Shown here one piece after another: positions 16,703 through 24,187 of a stretch of DNA of 37,913 nt. How positions within the stretch are numbered: the stretch's first letter is position 1; every line of letters starts with the position of its first letter. The position numbers were made by a program, and so were the translations under genes. A model generated the notes under the pieces. It made no database searches. It worked only from the letters and a program-made list of their open reading frames with translations, and had not been told where the DNA came from. This DNA comes from Spirochaetia bacterium (GTDB lineage Bacteria; Spirochaetota; Spirochaetia; Treponematales; Breznakiellaceae), in assembly GCA_025997655.1 (NCBI GenBank), contig BNUW01000003.1:1-37913 (forward strand), written 5' to 3'.

Positions 16703-19315
16703 TTATTTCTCCACAAACTTTGGCTTTATCCAGGCCATCAGCATGGGTACCAGGACAAGGCCCGTAAGCGCACTTGCAAGCAGCGAAAACGCCACAAGTA
16801 AACCGAATTCCGCAAGCATAACGAATTGTGAAAAAAGCAGTACCGCAAAACCTGCGGCGGTAGACACTGCGTCGGCTATGATTGCGATGCCGCTTGTGCG
16901 GTATGCGCTAAAAAGAAAATCACCCCTGCCGCCGCTTTCTTTATAGGCACGTTTATATGCTTCCATAATGTGTATTGTATAATCAATACCTATACCTATG
17001 CTTACGCTTGCAATCATTGCCGTTGCAATATTCAATTTGATTTGTAAAAATCCCATAACGGCAAAATTCAATAAAATCAATATGATAAGCGGCAGCACTC
17101 CTATCAGCCCCGCCCATAATGATTTATTAAAATAGGCCACAATAAAAAACACCGATACAAAAGCGATTAGTACCGATGACCATACGGATTGCACAACACG
17201 AATGTTTGTAGACCCTTCCACCAGTGCGGCGCCGCCAACGGTAACTTTTATGTTTTGGGGGAAATTATCTTTTACAAATTGATTTATTTTTTGAATAACA
17301 ACATCGGTATCAATCTGACCTAAGGTGCGCAGCTGCACCGTTGATTTTATTGCGGTGGGCTCAAGCGGATCATTTGAATACGAGCTATTATTACCCGCAA
17401 TCAGCACAAGATAGTTTGACACCAGCCGCTGCAAATCTTCCTTTGTTTGTTTCCCGTAACGCGCCGGATCAGAGGGGATTTCGTAATAGGCAGTCCCTTC
17501 ATAATTGTTCAGCTTTTTAATTTCCCATATCAGATCGCTTGCGTTTAAATTTTTTTGAACACCCCCCGCTTTGTCGAGCATTCCAATAAAATCATTTTGC
17601 TGCATCACGGGATTTTTTTCTATTTCTGTTTTAGTGGGAATACCCGGTGTTTCCCCGACAACAGGTATTTCTTCTTCATCAAATCCAAATCCGAACCCAA
17701 AATCCGGCTCGTCATTATCCGATTGCGCCGTATCGAATTGCGGCGCCGACGATTGTATGCCATCGGAGCTTTCGTTGGCATTAAAAACCTGGTTTACCCG
17801 TTTTATCATATCGGTAAAACCCATGATCTTTCCTACGGACGGGACATTCGCCAAAAGGTACTTGTTAAGATCATCCGCCGCCGTTAAAGAATCGGGATGC
17901 AGCAACTCCTCCTGAGTTTCGGCCTGCATCACAATGCTTATAACTTTTGAACCGCCAAAGTTTTCACGGATAAAGGCGTCCGATTTAGCGATACCGGATG
18001 TGCTTTTAAAATACTGCACAAAAATATTGTCGGTAACAACTTTTGTTGAGCCATATATTGAGATAGAAACGATCACCACCGCGCAAACAAAAACAGTACC
18101 GCGTTTTTTTACAATCCCCACAAGCCCGTTCGATAATCCATCGGCAAATGACGCATTATTTTTTTTGTCTTTTATTTTCTTGAAATCCTTTGGACCGCGC
18201 AGGATTAGTAAAGCCGGGGTTAAAAACAAAGAAAGCACAAATGCGGCCAATACACCGAATGCCGCGAAATAGCCAAACTCACGGATGGGCATAACTTTGG
18301 TAACACAAAAGGATAGAAAACTTACCAGCGTTGTAACTGCGGCCAGGAAAATTGGTTTGCGTACAATGCGCATTAACTCAATAACATACGCGGTATGTTC
18401 TTCGCGGCTCATGGTTCCAAAATCTTTTTTTGACAGTTCTATATAATGGATAATAACGTGCAATCCGTATGAATTACCCACCGCAATCAGTATAACCGGA
18501 AGCACACTGGCGATAATCGACATCCGTATACCAAACAGCGGCATCGCGCCAATACTCCATATCGTTGCAAGAAGAACCGCCAACAGCGACAAAAAAACAA
18601 AGGTCATATTACGAAGCGGAAGATACACTACAAAAATGATCACAAGTATAACGATTGGAATTAAAAATCGTAAATCTTTCCCCATGGATTCATTTATCGT
18701 ACTGATTATTACGGGCATCCCCGTAACATACACTACGGCGCTATCCTTGAAGGTCTCGTTGGCCTTATCGCGTATCTGCAAAAAACTTGCAATTGATTCG
18801 GGATCACCGGCCTTTTCACCATCTATGAGCAGCGGCACATATATTTGTGTTGCGGTAAAGTCATCAGAAACAAGGGAGCGGTCGTACATATTCCACGAAA
18901 GCAAACGCTGCTTTAAAGCGGCAATTTCCTGCGGTGTGCCGCTGAAATCATCGCTCACTAAATTTTCCACAATAATTGAATCGGCATCACCGGTGATGTA
19001 GTCTGCATCCATGATTGAGTTTACATCATCAACCGTTTCGATTTGTCTAATCTCTGCGCCAAATTCTTTTATTTGCTGCAAAAAATCTACTTCAAACACG
19101 GTCCCATATTTGCGCTGCAGCCCTATTAAAACAAAAAGTGATGAACCAAAGGTGTCGTCTATCCATGCAGAGGTGACCCGCGCCTCGTCATCGGTAGGGA
19201 CAAACCGCAAATTATTATTGTCCATCTGTACGCGCGGAAACTGCAATCCAAAAAACAACGTGATAAGCGCTGTCGCCGCAATAATAAGCCGGGGGCGCCT
19301 TAAAATATTTCCCAT
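16703..19315 (-). CDS. RND/MMPL-family exporter
   Basis: An 870-aa inner-membrane protein with the RND duplication: one N-terminal helix, a large periplasmic loop and a first helix bundle (including VLPVILIAVGNSYGLHVIIHY), then a second loop and bundle (including ASVSIGIGIDYTIHIMEAY). It belongs to the MMPL/hopanoid-transporter-like branch rather than to drug pumps of the AcrB type. In the second periplasmic loop, at about residues 535-555, lies an acidic low-complexity stretch with DFGFGFGFDEEE. Such exporters move lipids or other hydrophobic compounds using the proton gradient; the substrate is not evident. It starts 3 nt after the cobQ stop and is followed by the LolA-like and barrel genes. 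Confidence 0.92.
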   Translation of the reverse strand: MGNILRRPRLIIAATALITLFFGLQFPRVQMDNNNLRFVPTDDEARVTSAWIDDTFGSSLFVLIGLQRKYGTVFEVDFLQQIKEFGAEIRQIETVDDVNSIMDADYITGDADSIIVENLVSDDFSGTPQEIAALKQRLLSWNMYDRSLVSDDFTATQIYVPLLIDGEKAGDPESIASFLQIRDKANETFKDSAVVYVTGMPVIISTINESMGKDLRFLIPIVILVIIFVVYLPLRNMTFVFLSLLAVLLATIWSIGAMPLFGIRMSIIASVLPVILIAVGNSYGLHVIIHYIELSKKDFGTMSREEHTAYVIELMRIVRKPIFLAAVTTLVSFLSFCVTKVMPIREFGYFAAFGVLAAFVLSLFLTPALLILRGPKDFKKIKDKKNNASFADGLSNGLVGIVKKRGTVFVCAVVIVSISIYGSTKVVTDNIFVQYFKSTSGIAKSDAFIRENFGGSKVISIVMQAETQEELLHPDSLTAADDLNKYLLANVPSVGKIMGFTDMIKRVNQVFNANESSDGIQSSAPQFDTAQSDNDEPDFGFGFGFDEEEIPVVGETPGIPTKTEIEKNPVMQQNDFIGMLDKAGGVQKNLNASDLIWEIKKLNNYEGTAYYEIPSDPARYGKQTKEDLQRLVSNYLVLIAGNNSSYSNDPLEPTAIKSTVQLRTLGQIDTDVVIQKINQFVKDNFPQNIKVTVGGAALVEGSTNIRVVQSVWSSVLIAFVSVFFIVAYFNKSLWAGLIGVLPLIILILLNFAVMGFLQIKLNIATAMIASVSIGIGIDYTIHIMEAYKRAYKESGGRGDFLFSAYRTSGIAIIADAVSTAAGFAVLLFSQFVMLAEFGLLVAFSLLASALTGLVLVPMLMAWIKPKFVEK

Positions 19316-19318
19316 TTC

Positions 19319-20797
19319 CTAATCCTTTTTAGTAAAGATACTTTCATCCGAGAAGGCGATACTAAGGATACCTTCGATATCAAGACAGCCGGTAAGTTCC
19401 GCCGCCACCGCATCCAGCGCCGCCTCAACCCGCGCGGTTTGGTCAATCCCATCCGACGCGGCGCCTCCCAGCAGGGTCAGCCAGCGGGTCCGCTGCCGTG
19501 AATCGTCAAACAAGCGATGAACATAGCAGCCGGCGATATGCCCATCCTGACTGACCGCGCCGTCCAGGCTGCCATTGGAAAGCCGGAGGAAAGGCTCGGC
19601 TCCGGAATCAAGTTCCGTTTGTCCGCAATGGATCTCATAACCCCGGAACGGCGTGCGGTCGCGGAGGCTTATTCCATCGACTTCCGTTACCCGCTTGTCG
19701 GCGCCAAGCACCGTGTTCACCGGCAGCAGGCCAAGCCCCGGGACCACCCCCGGCGTTCCTTCCAGGCCCAACGGATCGGCAATCGTTTTTCCCAGCATCT
19801 GGTAGCCGCCGCAGAGGCCCAGCACATATCCGCCCCGCCTGATATGCCCGGCTAAGTCCAGGTCCCACCCCTGGGCCCGCAGAAATGCTAAGTCACTGAT
19901 GGTCGCCTTACTTCCGGGCAATATGACCAAAGCGGCGTTTCCCGGTAAGGCCTGCCCCGGCGGCACACGGATGATGCGCACCGATGCCTCTGCCTCAAGC
20001 GCATCAAAATCATCGTGGTTCGCAATGCGCGGAAGCAGAGGGACCGCGATGGTCACGCCGTCCTTGCCGCGGATATCCGCCGGTATGGCGTCCTCCTCCG
20101 GCAGGCTGCGTGCCGCGGCAATCCAGGGCACAATCCCTAAACCACGCCAACCGGTTCGTTCCTCAATGGCCCGGTAGCCGTCCTGAAAAAGCGATACATC
20201 CCCACGGAACCGGTTGATGAGAAACCCCTTGATCATCGCCGCATCTTCCGGGTCAAGAATAGTTTTAGTACCGACCACCGATGCGATGACCCCGCCGCGA
20301 TCAATATCGCCCACCAGGATGACCGGCACACCGGCAGGCCGGGCAAAACCCATATTGGCGATGTCGCCGGTTCGCAGGTTAATTTCCGCCGGGCTGCCGG
20401 CGCCCTCAACGATCACCAGATCGCTTTCGGCCTTTAATCGTTCAAAGGATTGCATCACCGGATCAAGCAGAGAAGCGCGGCCGCCGTTAAAATACGCCGC
20501 CCCAAGCTTGCCGTACACCGAGCCATGAACAATGACCTGGGCGGTGGTATCTGATTCGGGTTTCAAAAGCACCGGATTCATGTGGATACTTGGCTTGACG
20601 CGGCAGGCCTGGGCTTGCAATGCCTGGGCGCGCCCGATTTCCCCGCCATCGGCGGTCGGGGCCGCATTGTTGGACATGTTTTGCGCTTTGAAGGGACGCA
20701 CCGCCAATCCCCGATTTGCGAACACCCGGCAAAGCCCCGCCACCAGAACCGACTTACCCACATCCGAGCCGGTACCCTGAAGCATGACGGCAGGCAT
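19319..20797 (-). CDS. cobQ: Cobyric acid synthase
   Basis: CobQ (CbiP) amidates carboxylates b, d, e and g of adenosylcobyrinic a,c-diamide using glutamine and ATP. The 492-aa protein shows the N-terminal P-loop GTGSDVGKS (residues 8-16) followed by RPFKAQNMSNN, then a glutamine amidotransferase domain with ILPGSKATISDL, the nucleophile elbow GLCGGYQMLG and the late catalytic His in GCYVHRLFDD. An AGGAGA precedes the ATG, whose A is shared with the stop of a 26-codon upstream ORF (TGATG), so the two are translationally coupled. It is separated from the other cobamide genes by the AT-rich island and shares an operon with an exporter. Confidence 0.95.
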   Translation of the reverse strand: MPAVMLQGTGSDVGKSVLVAGLCRVFANRGLAVRPFKAQNMSNNAAPTADGGEIGRAQALQAQACRVKPSIHMNPVLLKPESDTTAQVIVHGSVYGKLGAAYFNGGRASLLDPVMQSFERLKAESDLVIVEGAGSPAEINLRTGDIANMGFARPAGVPVILVGDIDRGGVIASVVGTKTILDPEDAAMIKGFLINRFRGDVSLFQDGYRAIEERTGWRGLGIVPWIAAARSLPEEDAIPADIRGKDGVTIAVPLLPRIANHDDFDALEAEASVRIIRVPPGQALPGNAALVILPGSKATISDLAFLRAQGWDLDLAGHIRRGGYVLGLCGGYQMLGKTIADPLGLEGTPGVVPGLGLLPVNTVLGADKRVTEVDGISLRDRTPFRGYEIHCGQTELDSGAEPFLRLSNGSLDGAVSQDGHIAGCYVHRLFDDSRQRTRWLTLLGGAASDGIDQTARVEAALDAVAAELTGCLDIEGILSIAFSDESIFTKKD

Positions 20798-20877
20798 CAG
20801 GCGCGGTCTCCTATAGTTTCAATAATAGTATCGGTGTCTTTTAAATGGGTCTTGGCATCAAATGTTCCGATGGTCAT
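20797..20877 (-). pseudogene. Antitoxin-like leader ORF fused in front of cobQ
   Basis: A 26-codon frame, MTIGTFDAKTHLKDTDTI then IETIGDRA and stop. The first 12 residues match the usual N-terminus of Phd/YefM antitoxins (xxIGTFDAKTHLSxLL); the rest does not. AGGAGT sits 4-5 bases before the ATG. The stop overlaps the cobQ start as TGATG. I infer that the 5' end and promoter of an antitoxin gene were left behind and now serve as a coupled leader for cobQ. A new small leader peptide that resembles Phd by chance is the alternative. Confidence 0.6.
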
Positions 20878-20894
20878 AAATACTCCTGTAAACT

Positions 20895-20923
20895 AGCATA
20901 GTTGACTAGTAGATAAATGTCAA
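20895..20923 (-). promoter_or_regulatory. Strong promoter of the cobQ operon with inverted repeats
   Basis: On the minus strand TTGACA, an exact 17-nt spacer and TATGCT precede the leader ORF. Two inverted pairs overlap it: GTTGAC/GTCAAC across -35 and spacer, and ACTAG/CTAGT across spacer and -10. This is the layout expected of an autoregulated antitoxin promoter. Confidence 0.7.
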
Positions 20924-20934
20924 CAAAAAATCGT

Positions 20935-20963
20935 TTGACAGTTCCGGAATCATCCCCTATACT
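20935..20963 (+). promoter_or_regulatory. Riboswitch promoter, copy 1
   Basis: TTGACA, a 17-nt spacer and TATACT. The spacer is nearly identical to those of copies 2 and 3. Its -35 box lies 11 bp from the -35 box of the divergent cobQ promoter. Confidence 0.8.
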
Positions 20964-20970
20964 CCAAATT

Positions 20971-21062
20971 GTATATTTCAAAGGAAGAGGGGGTGAAGCG
21001 GCAATGCCGCCATTCCCCCACTAACCCGTAACGGTGATTGGGGAAATCCATCGCCGGACCCA
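20971..21062 (+). promoter_or_regulatory. Truncated cobalamin riboswitch, copy 1
   Basis: The 5' half of a cobalamin riboswitch, almost identical to copy 2 from P1 (GTATATTTCAAA) through the GCGGCAATGCCGC hairpin, ACCCGTAACGGTGATTGG and ATCCATCGCCGGACC. Similarity stops there. The CACTGAG segment, the B12 box (GCCAGGAA) and the 3' strand of P1 are all absent, so it cannot fold a cobalamin aptamer. The promoter is intact, so it may produce a short RNA running antisense toward the peroxidase gene. No gene occupies 20.88-21.15 kb. Confidence 0.8.
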
Positions 21063-21119
21063 AGGTATTATTTTTTATAACATTTGTCAGAATTTCCCAA
21101 AATATGTCGCAAACCGTAT

Positions 21120-21773
21120 GTTAGGCGACGTACGGGCGTACTCCATTATTATTCTAGTAATTTTTTTATATCAGATTCAATAATTTCAGGTTTTTTATCT
21201 GGCCCATAACGTTTTACAACATCGCCAGATTTATCAACCAGAAATTTTGTAAAATTCCATTTTATATTTTTTGAGCCCAATATACCTTTTTGTTGGTTTT
21301 TCAAAAAAATATATAATGGACTTTCATCATACCCATTGACATTAATTTTAGCAAAACGAGGAAATGTCGTATGATATTTTAATATGCAGAAATCATTAAT
21401 TTCCGATTCAGTTCCCGGTGCTTGATGCCCAAATTGATTACAGGGGAAATCAAGTATTTCAAAATCTTTATCCTTATAATCGTCATATAATTTTTGTAAA
21501 CCATCATACTGAGGTGTAAAGCCACAGCCAGTTGCTGTATTAACAATTAGAAGAACCTTTCCATGAAACACATTCAAAGAAACTTCCTGACCATTTATAT
21601 CTTTAACCAAAATATCATAAATCCCCATTGGAATCCTCCTGCTAAAAATTGTTTTCACCACCTTAAATAAGGTTCCTATTAAATTTACTTTATATCAATA
21701 TTTTTGTCAACCCATTTCCGGTATATTTAATCAAAATATATTCCCAGCCATTTTAGCCCGTATGTCGCCTAAC
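21120..21773. repeat. 18-bp inverted repeats flanking the peroxidase gene (attC-like or TIR)
   Basis: GTTAGGCGACGTACGGGC at 21120-21137 and GCCCGTATGTCGCCTAAC at 21756-21773 are inverted copies matching at 17 of 18 positions. The outer 7 bases, GTTAGGC/GCCTAAC, fit integron core sites (GTTRRRY/RYYYAAC). Beyond them both sides have a related outer box (TTTGCGACA and TTTGTGCGA, read outward). They could be half-sites of gene-cassette recombination sites or terminal inverted repeats of a small element. Confidence 0.5.
21149..21628 (-). CDS. Glutathione peroxidase family protein (Cys type)
   Basis: A 159-aa thiol peroxidase that reduces hydrogen or organic peroxides; Cys-type bacterial members generally use thioredoxin. 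The catalytic tetrad is visible: Cys35 (NTATGCGFTPQY), Gln65 (FPCNQFGHQ), Trp124 and Asn125 (KWNFTKFL). The start MGIYDILVKD at 21628 is supported by AGGAGG seven bases upstream. There is no signal peptide. The gene lies inside an 18-bp inverted-repeat pair and is AT-rich compared with the genome backbone, which suggests it arrived as a cassette. Confidence 0.93.
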   Translation of the reverse strand: MGIYDILVKDINGQEVSLNVFHGKVLLIVNTATGCGFTPQYDGLQKLYDDYKDKDFEILDFPCNQFGHQAPGTESEINDFCILKYHTTFPRFAKINVNGYDESPLYIFLKNQQKGILGSKNIKWNFTKFLVDKSGDVVKRYGPDKKPEIIESDIKKLLE

Positions 21774-21857
21774 GTTTGTGCGAAAGAAATACGGCATTAT
21801 TTTGCCATCAATATAATAAAAGAGTAGAATGTTTGTTGGAATGAATCAGGTTTTTCC

Positions 21858-21893
21858 CAATACATTTTATGATATTTTTGATAAAATGTATTG
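21858..21893. repeat. 13-bp perfect inverted repeat at the 3' end of the HicB-like gene
   Basis: CAATACATTTTAT (21858-21870) and ATAAAATGTATTG (21881-21893) with a 10-nt loop. It encodes the last residues of the HicB-like protein. It has no T-tract on either side, so it is not a clear terminator. Confidence 0.7.
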
Positions 21894-22136
21894 ATTCAAG
21901 GTTAAATTTCCCTTGAATTTTTTTAACCCAAATGGTTCAGGAATTAATTCATTTTCCTCCTTCATCCATTTTATACTTTCAGTAACTACTTTCTCAATTT
22001 CCAACAATGCTTTCCCCGCCGTATTCCCATGTGCCATCAAGGACGGAAATTCCAGGCATCGGGCAATATGAACCTTATCATCTTCCGACCATTCAACCCT
22101 ATAGGTATATTTTTCGATTAGGCTATTTTTTCCCAT
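21867..22136 (-). CDS. HicB-like antitoxin lacking its DNA-binding segment
   Basis: An 89-aa protein with the partial RNase-H fold of HicB antitoxins: YTYRVEWSEDDKVHIARCLE, FPSLMAHGNTAGKALLEIEK and ENELIPEPFG. The end reads KFKGNLTLNQYILSKIS. In full-length HicB proteins about 20 residues of ribbon-helix-helix separate the NLTL-like strand from the SLNQYI helix; here they are joined directly, so the DNA-binding domain has been excised in frame. GGAGG lies upstream of the ATG at 22136. No HicA toxin is next to it, so it is an orphan, perhaps non-repressing. Confidence 0.8.
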   Translation of the reverse strand: MGKNSLIEKYTYRVEWSEDDKVHIARCLEFPSLMAHGNTAGKALLEIEKVVTESIKWMKEENELIPEPFGLKKFKGNLTLNQYILSKIS

Positions 22137-22187
22137 GTTTCTTTTCCTCCGGTTTATTGTTTTTAATTCGTGGGTTTCCAAAATATT

Positions 22188-22886
22188 TTATATAATTATT
22201 TCCGCTTGCCAATATTCAAAACTATTTATTTTTCCGTTATCCAATGTAATGTCGTATGAAATTTTATGTATTTCTCCTAATGAAAATATAATTTCTTTCT
22301 TAAATATATTTCCACCATAAGATACTGTATGGTATTCGCCATTTTCTCCACAAATATCTATATTTTCAGGTAATAATTTTATTAAATCTTCATCTAAATC
22401 TTTTCCAATATATGTTCTATCTAATTTATCTGCCAATGTTACAATTATTTTTGTTTTTATTCCTGATTTTAGGTATTCCTCCATGATTTCTTCTGATGTT
22501 TTATGGGCAAGAGGTTCTACAACTTGAATTCCCAATGGATTGAATTTATTTTCTCTATATGCTATCATTTCAGAAAAAATATCGCCAAAGATAAAATGGG
22601 TAACACTTTTATTTCTAAAGTAATTCGTTATTTCATTTGTTTTTTGATCATAATTTTTTAAATCTTTTGCAAACAATACGCTGTAGAGCGGCAGTCCTAT
22701 ACTATCTGCTTGTTTCTTTAAAAATTCCAAAGGAATGGAGTGAACAGAAGATTTGTGTGTTTCTTCATTAAGAGATGTTATTAATGAAACAACATCATAT
22801 TCGTTTTCATTAAATATTTTTTGAAGAGACAAAGCGGAATCTTTTCCACCACTCCAATAAAAAGCGGCTTTTTTCTTTATGTTCAT
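22188..22886 (-). CDS. Dph6-like ATP pyrophosphatase (diphthine-ammonia ligase family)
   Basis: A 232-aa PP-loop enzyme. The N-terminal SGGKDSALSL (residues 12-21) is the ATP pyrophosphatase loop, and CGENGEYHT at about 179-187 is the signature shared with Dph6 and the archaeal homologue group COG2102. Bacteria do not make diphthamide, so the bacterial members must amidate or activate another substrate, which is unknown. It is AT-rich, on the minus strand, and 51 nt upstream of the HicB-like gene. Length is normal and motifs are intact. Confidence 0.88.
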   Translation of the reverse strand: MNIKKKAAFYWSGGKDSALSLQKIFNENEYDVVSLITSLNEETHKSSVHSIPLEFLKKQADSIGLPLYSVLFAKDLKNYDQKTNEITNYFRNKSVTHFIFGDIFSEMIAYRENKFNPLGIQVVEPLAHKTSEEIMEEYLKSGIKTKIIVTLADKLDRTYIGKDLDEDLIKLLPENIDICGENGEYHTVSYGGNIFKKEIIFSLGEIHKISYDITLDNGKINSFEYWQAEIII

Positions 22887-23002
22887 ATTGTATGGTATAT
22901 CGTCTGTATTTATTTTGTCAATATCTTTTTCCGGTTCTTTTAATTTCCAACCAATTTAACCCCCATTTCGCATAACCTGGAATATACCAAACTTCAATTC
23001 GC

Positions 23003-23028
23003 AGTTACTTAATAAATGTTAAGTAACT
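23003..23028. repeat. 10-bp perfect inverted repeat in the 22.9-23.1 kb gap
   Basis: AGTTACTTAA (23003-23012), loop TAAATG, TTAAGTAACT (23019-23028). It lies upstream of riboswitch copy 2 and downstream of a segment (about 22963-22990, CATTTCGCATAACCTGG) that recurs in altered form at about 24527-24550 before copy 3. No gene is seen in this gap. Confidence 0.6.
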
Positions 23029-23104
23029 TACCCGGGAAAACTCACGGACAACACTAAAATGTAAAAATTTGCGTTCCTATTATTGAAGATGCCAAAAAAA
23101 ACGC

Positions 23105-23133
23105 TTGACAGTCCCGGAATCATCCCCTATACT
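23105..23133 (+). promoter_or_regulatory. Riboswitch promoter, copy 2
   Basis: TTGACA, 17-nt spacer, TATACT; the sequence matches the promoters of copies 1 and 3 almost exactly. Confidence 0.85.
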
Positions 23134-23140
23134 CCACATT

Positions 23141-23356
23141 GTATATTTCAAAGGAAGAGGGGTGAAGCGGCAATGCCGCCATTCCCCCGCTAACCCGTAA
23201 CTGTGATTGGGAAAATCCATCGCCGGACCTATTGGTCCGCAAACGGTCACTGAGCGCGGACCAGTAGGTCCGCGAACTAAAGTTCGATGCTTGGGAAGAC
23301 CGATGGAAAACACGGTTGTTAACAACCGCCCCATTAGCCAGGAAACTTTGATATAC
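23141..23356 (+). ncRNA. Cobalamin riboswitch, copy 2 (complete aptamer)
   Basis: P1 is formed by GTATATTTCAAA (23141) and TTTGATATAC (23347-23356). Conserved core elements are CTAACCCGTAACTGTGATTG, GGTCACTGAG, CTTGGGAAGACCGATGG and the B12 box region TTAGCCAGGAAACTTTGATA. Peripheral stems are built from small perfect hairpins: CGGACCTATTGGTCCG at 23224, GCGGACCAGTAGGTCCGC at 23256, CGAACTAAAGTTCG at 23273 and CGGTTGTTAACAACCG at 23313. The class is consistent with adenosylcobalamin-type aptamers. Downstream it leads into a 33-aa ORF rather than a known B12 gene. Confidence 0.93.
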
Positions 23357-23461
23357 CCGGACCATTCAGACAAGACGGACCGTTCAGACCATAGGTCTGC
23401 AGTTCGCAGTCTGCGGGTCGCACAAAACTGTAGGCTTCGTGGACTGAGCCGGAGGTACCAA

Positions 23462-23563
23462 ATGCTTATTTCTTACAATATAGCTACTCCTTTTCTCTCC
23501 ACCGGCAATTTGATTTTAGAAAATTGTATTGAGGGGTGTAGCCTTGGAACGCGGCATTCTTGA
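23462..23563 (+). CDS. 33-aa ORF behind riboswitch copy 2 (peptide or gene remnant)
   Basis: MLISYNIATPFLSTGNLI then LENCIEGCSLGTRHS and stop. A perfect GGAGG is 6 bases before the ATG, and the ORF is about 105 bp downstream of the aptamer, so it is placed to be B12-regulated. I do not recognise the sequence. It could be the 5' remnant of a corrinoid-related gene destroyed when the island formed, since the rest of the space up to the terminator at 23662 has no convincing continuation. Confidence 0.45.
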   Translation: MLISYNIATPFLSTGNLILENCIEGCSLGTRHS

Positions 23564-23661
23564 ATACATGACCCTTGTTTTCCTTCATCGGATCCTCTTC
23601 CCGGTAGATCGTATGAGAAAGCAGGGGGGGTTTCTATTAAAAAACATCTCTCTTCATGTCA

Positions 23662-23708
23662 GCCCGGAGGCGCGTCCTGTGACTCAACGCGTTTCCGGGC
23701 GTTTTTTC
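23662..23708 (+). terminator. Intrinsic terminator downstream of riboswitch copy 2
   Basis: A 13-bp stem (GCCCGGAGGCGCG with CGCGTTTCCGGGC, two G-T pairs), a 13-nt loop and GTTTTTTC. It ends the transcript of the copy 2 unit before the convergent hepT gene. Confidence 0.8.
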
Positions 23709-23743
23709 TACCGGCAATATAAATTGGACGATTATGAAGTACC

Positions 23744-24187
23744 TTATATTATTTCTTCAAAATCAATGTTTTTATAATATTTGCTTTCTTTACTTATTTT
23801 TATTTCTTCAATATCAAATATTTTATTTTCAATATTTTTTCTTATAATATTTTCAAACTTTGGTTTTAATGTTTTCAAGTCTTTTGTTATAATTTCAAAA
23901 ACTATTACCAAATCAATTTCGGTATAATCATGTACAATTCTATTTCTAAAATCCTTAATTTGTTGCCATTCTATATCAGGATATTCCTGTTTTAATGTGT
24001 CGCTTATTTTTGATATATTTTCACCAATATTTGCCAATAATGTTAATGATGCATTTAAATTTAATTGTTCGTTAAGTTCATATAATTCTTCCGCATCTTT
24101 AGTTTCTTCTGTATATTTCCATACTTTTCCAATATATTCTAAAATATTCATAAGATACAATAAATCATTTTTTTTATTGGGTGACAT
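23744..24187 (-). CDS. hepT: HepT-like HEPN toxin (DUF86)
   Basis: A 147-aa all-helical HEPN-family toxin. The catalytic/AMPylation motif RX4HXY is present as RNRIVHDY (Arg81, His86, Tyr88). HepT toxins act as RNases or tRNA-directed toxins and are silenced by oligo-AMPylation of the motif Tyr by the partner MntA. The partner gene lies immediately upstream and overlaps its start by 14 nt, the usual order for this type VII-like pair. The gene is very AT-rich. The C-terminal 30 residues extend a little beyond the typical HepT core. Confidence 0.9.
   Translation of the reverse strand: MSPNKKNDLLYLMNILEYIGKVWKYTEETKDAEELYELNEQLNLNASLTLLANIGENISKISDTLKQEYPDIEWQQIKDFRNRIVHDYTEIDLVIVFEIITKDLKTLKPKFENIIRKNIENKIFDIEEIKISKESKYYKNIDFEEII

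Noticed and set aside
23529..23777. An 82-codon frame running through the terminator at 23662
   Set aside because: It crosses a strong intrinsic terminator and the hepT 3' end and has no ribosome site or recognisable content.
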